Assembly: GCA_963794745.1 (NCBI GenBank)
Contig: CAWCEZ010000011.1
Location: 186,001 to 250,000 of the forward strand
Source: Fen-671 sp963794745
GTDB taxonomy: Bacteria; Actinomycetota; Acidimicrobiia; Acidimicrobiales; Palsa-688
DNA: 64,000 nt
Reading direction: 5' to 3'
In this document: positions 63,469 to 64,000 of the stretch, piece after piece
Layout of the letters: each line of letters starts with the position of its first letter
How positions within the stretch are numbered: position 1 is the first letter of the stretch
Notes under the pieces: generated by a model
Databases searched by the model: none
The model's input: only the letters and a program-made list of their open reading frames with translations
What the model was told of the DNA's origin: nothing
Translations under genes and position numbers: made by a program

Positions 63469-64000
63469 TCAGTACCCCTGAAATTGAGCATCACGGGCTT
63501 GGCAAGATCGAGCGCTTTGCTGAAATCCTGCGTGGAAGCCTCGAGGTACACCAAGTACAGGCTCGGGCCGTCGTTGGCGTAGATGTAGAAATCACTGCTG
63601 CCGGCACCGAAGCCGTCGGCTTTTGCCCACTCCACAGCGGGAGAGCCATTGCTCAGTACGGTGACGTCGGCATCATCGCCGTCCGATTGCAACCCCTGGG
63701 CCAGGTTGAGAAAATATTGCCTTGCCGTCTCACCCGCCGGTACTCGACGGTTGATCTTAATGACTGCCATATAGGGCCCGCCCTTGAAGTCCGCTCCCTG
63801 GACCTGCCAAGTTTCCACAATCGTGCCGCCGGTGAAATCCAACCCTGTGGCGTTGACGGTGGGCCACCCAGCCACTCCGCCGTTAAACCAAGCAGTCCCT
63901 GACGACACGGCCTTGACGCTGAGGAATGTCGGGATCGCGACCGCCAACAGGACCGCCGCCATGAAAAGCACCCCGACGCCGGCTCCCACGATCAAAAGGG
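63465..64000 (-). CDS. membrane-anchored protein of unknown function, 5' end beyond window
   Basis: The open frame runs off the right edge; a TTG at 63995 is possible but the frame continues to base 64000, so the start is probably outside. The visible part begins with one hydrophobic segment (LIVGAGVGVLFMAAVLLAVAIPTFLSV split around the Pro), like the N-terminal anchor of pilin-related or DUF4190-type proteins. It is followed by about 145 extracytoplasmic residues with TWQVQGADFKGGPYMAVIKI, PAVEWAKADGFG and YIYANDGPSLYLVYLE. Function unknown. Confidence 0.65.
   Translation of the reverse strand, partial: LLIVGAGVGVLFMAAVLLAVAIPTFLSVKAVSSGTAWFNGGVAGWPTVNATGLDFTGGTIVETWQVQGADFKGGPYMAVIKINRRVPAGETARQYFLNLAQGLQSDGDDADVTVLSNGSPAVEWAKADGFGAGSSDFYIYANDGPSLYLVYLEASTQDFSKALDLAKPVMLNFRGTD

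Overview
The window is GC-rich, densely coded DNA from an actinobacterium. The markers are a DUF2469 protein inside the ribosomal rplS/trmD/rimM/rpsP/ffh block, a Bpa-type proteasome activator, a menaquinone pathway, and frequent GTG/TTG starts. An Acidimicrobiia-like lineage is my best guess, but this is inference; no rRNA gene is present to test it.

Layout. 1-2.9 kb: L-fuconate dehydratase (cut by the window edge) divergent from a GntR/FCD regulator, then a PPK2-type polyphosphate kinase. 2.9-4.9 kb: a tightly packed leftward set of SAM methyltransferase, Ogt-type DNA repair methyltransferase and AlkA-type glycosylase. 5.1-11.7 kb: the leftward translation/secretion block ffh-rpsP-khpA-rimM-trmD-rplS-DUF2469-yraN-yifB-dprA. 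It lacks lepB and rnhB, and its end is damaged: the front of yifB is joined to the back of dprA. 11.9-19.2 kb: menaquinone genes (menG, menF, menD, menH, menA, menE) beside a MaoC-type dehydratase. 19.2-24.3 kb: flotillin with a short partner, a YyaL thioredoxin-domain protein and two unknown proteins. 24.3-31.3 kb: dnaE, an alpha/beta hydrolase, the proteasome activator Bpa, an MFS exporter and a cold-shock-like protein. 31.3-36.1 kb: leftward def-fmt-rsmB-rpe-mogA-hisG. 36.2-40.8 kb: two RNA methyltransferase-like genes, an aquaporin and a secreted 14-repeat beta-propeller.

40.9-50.3 kb looks like an accessory region. It holds an IS481-type element next to a tRNA-Leu, a headless TPR regulator fragment, RidA, a large ferritin-like/DUF362 fusion protein, a GAF-GGDEF-EAL protein, a decayed DUF222/HNH gene and a membrane protein. 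50.3-53.6 kb: an APC permease coupled to a TIGR03767-type phosphoesterase. 53.7-57.5 kb: the type II fatty acid synthesis operon fabD-fabH-acpP-fabF, where FabD carries an extra lipoyl-like tail. 57.5-64 kb: Bcp peroxiredoxin, an ABC1/UbiB kinase, TypA/BipA, YqgE, a glucose-dehydrogenase-like enzyme and the start-less end of a membrane-anchored protein.

At least thirteen genes carry one-base frame breaks, including normally essential ones (rimM, fabF). Many lie in short C/G or T runs. Sequence or assembly error is therefore the first explanation for most of them, and coordinates for those genes span the whole reconstructed gene.
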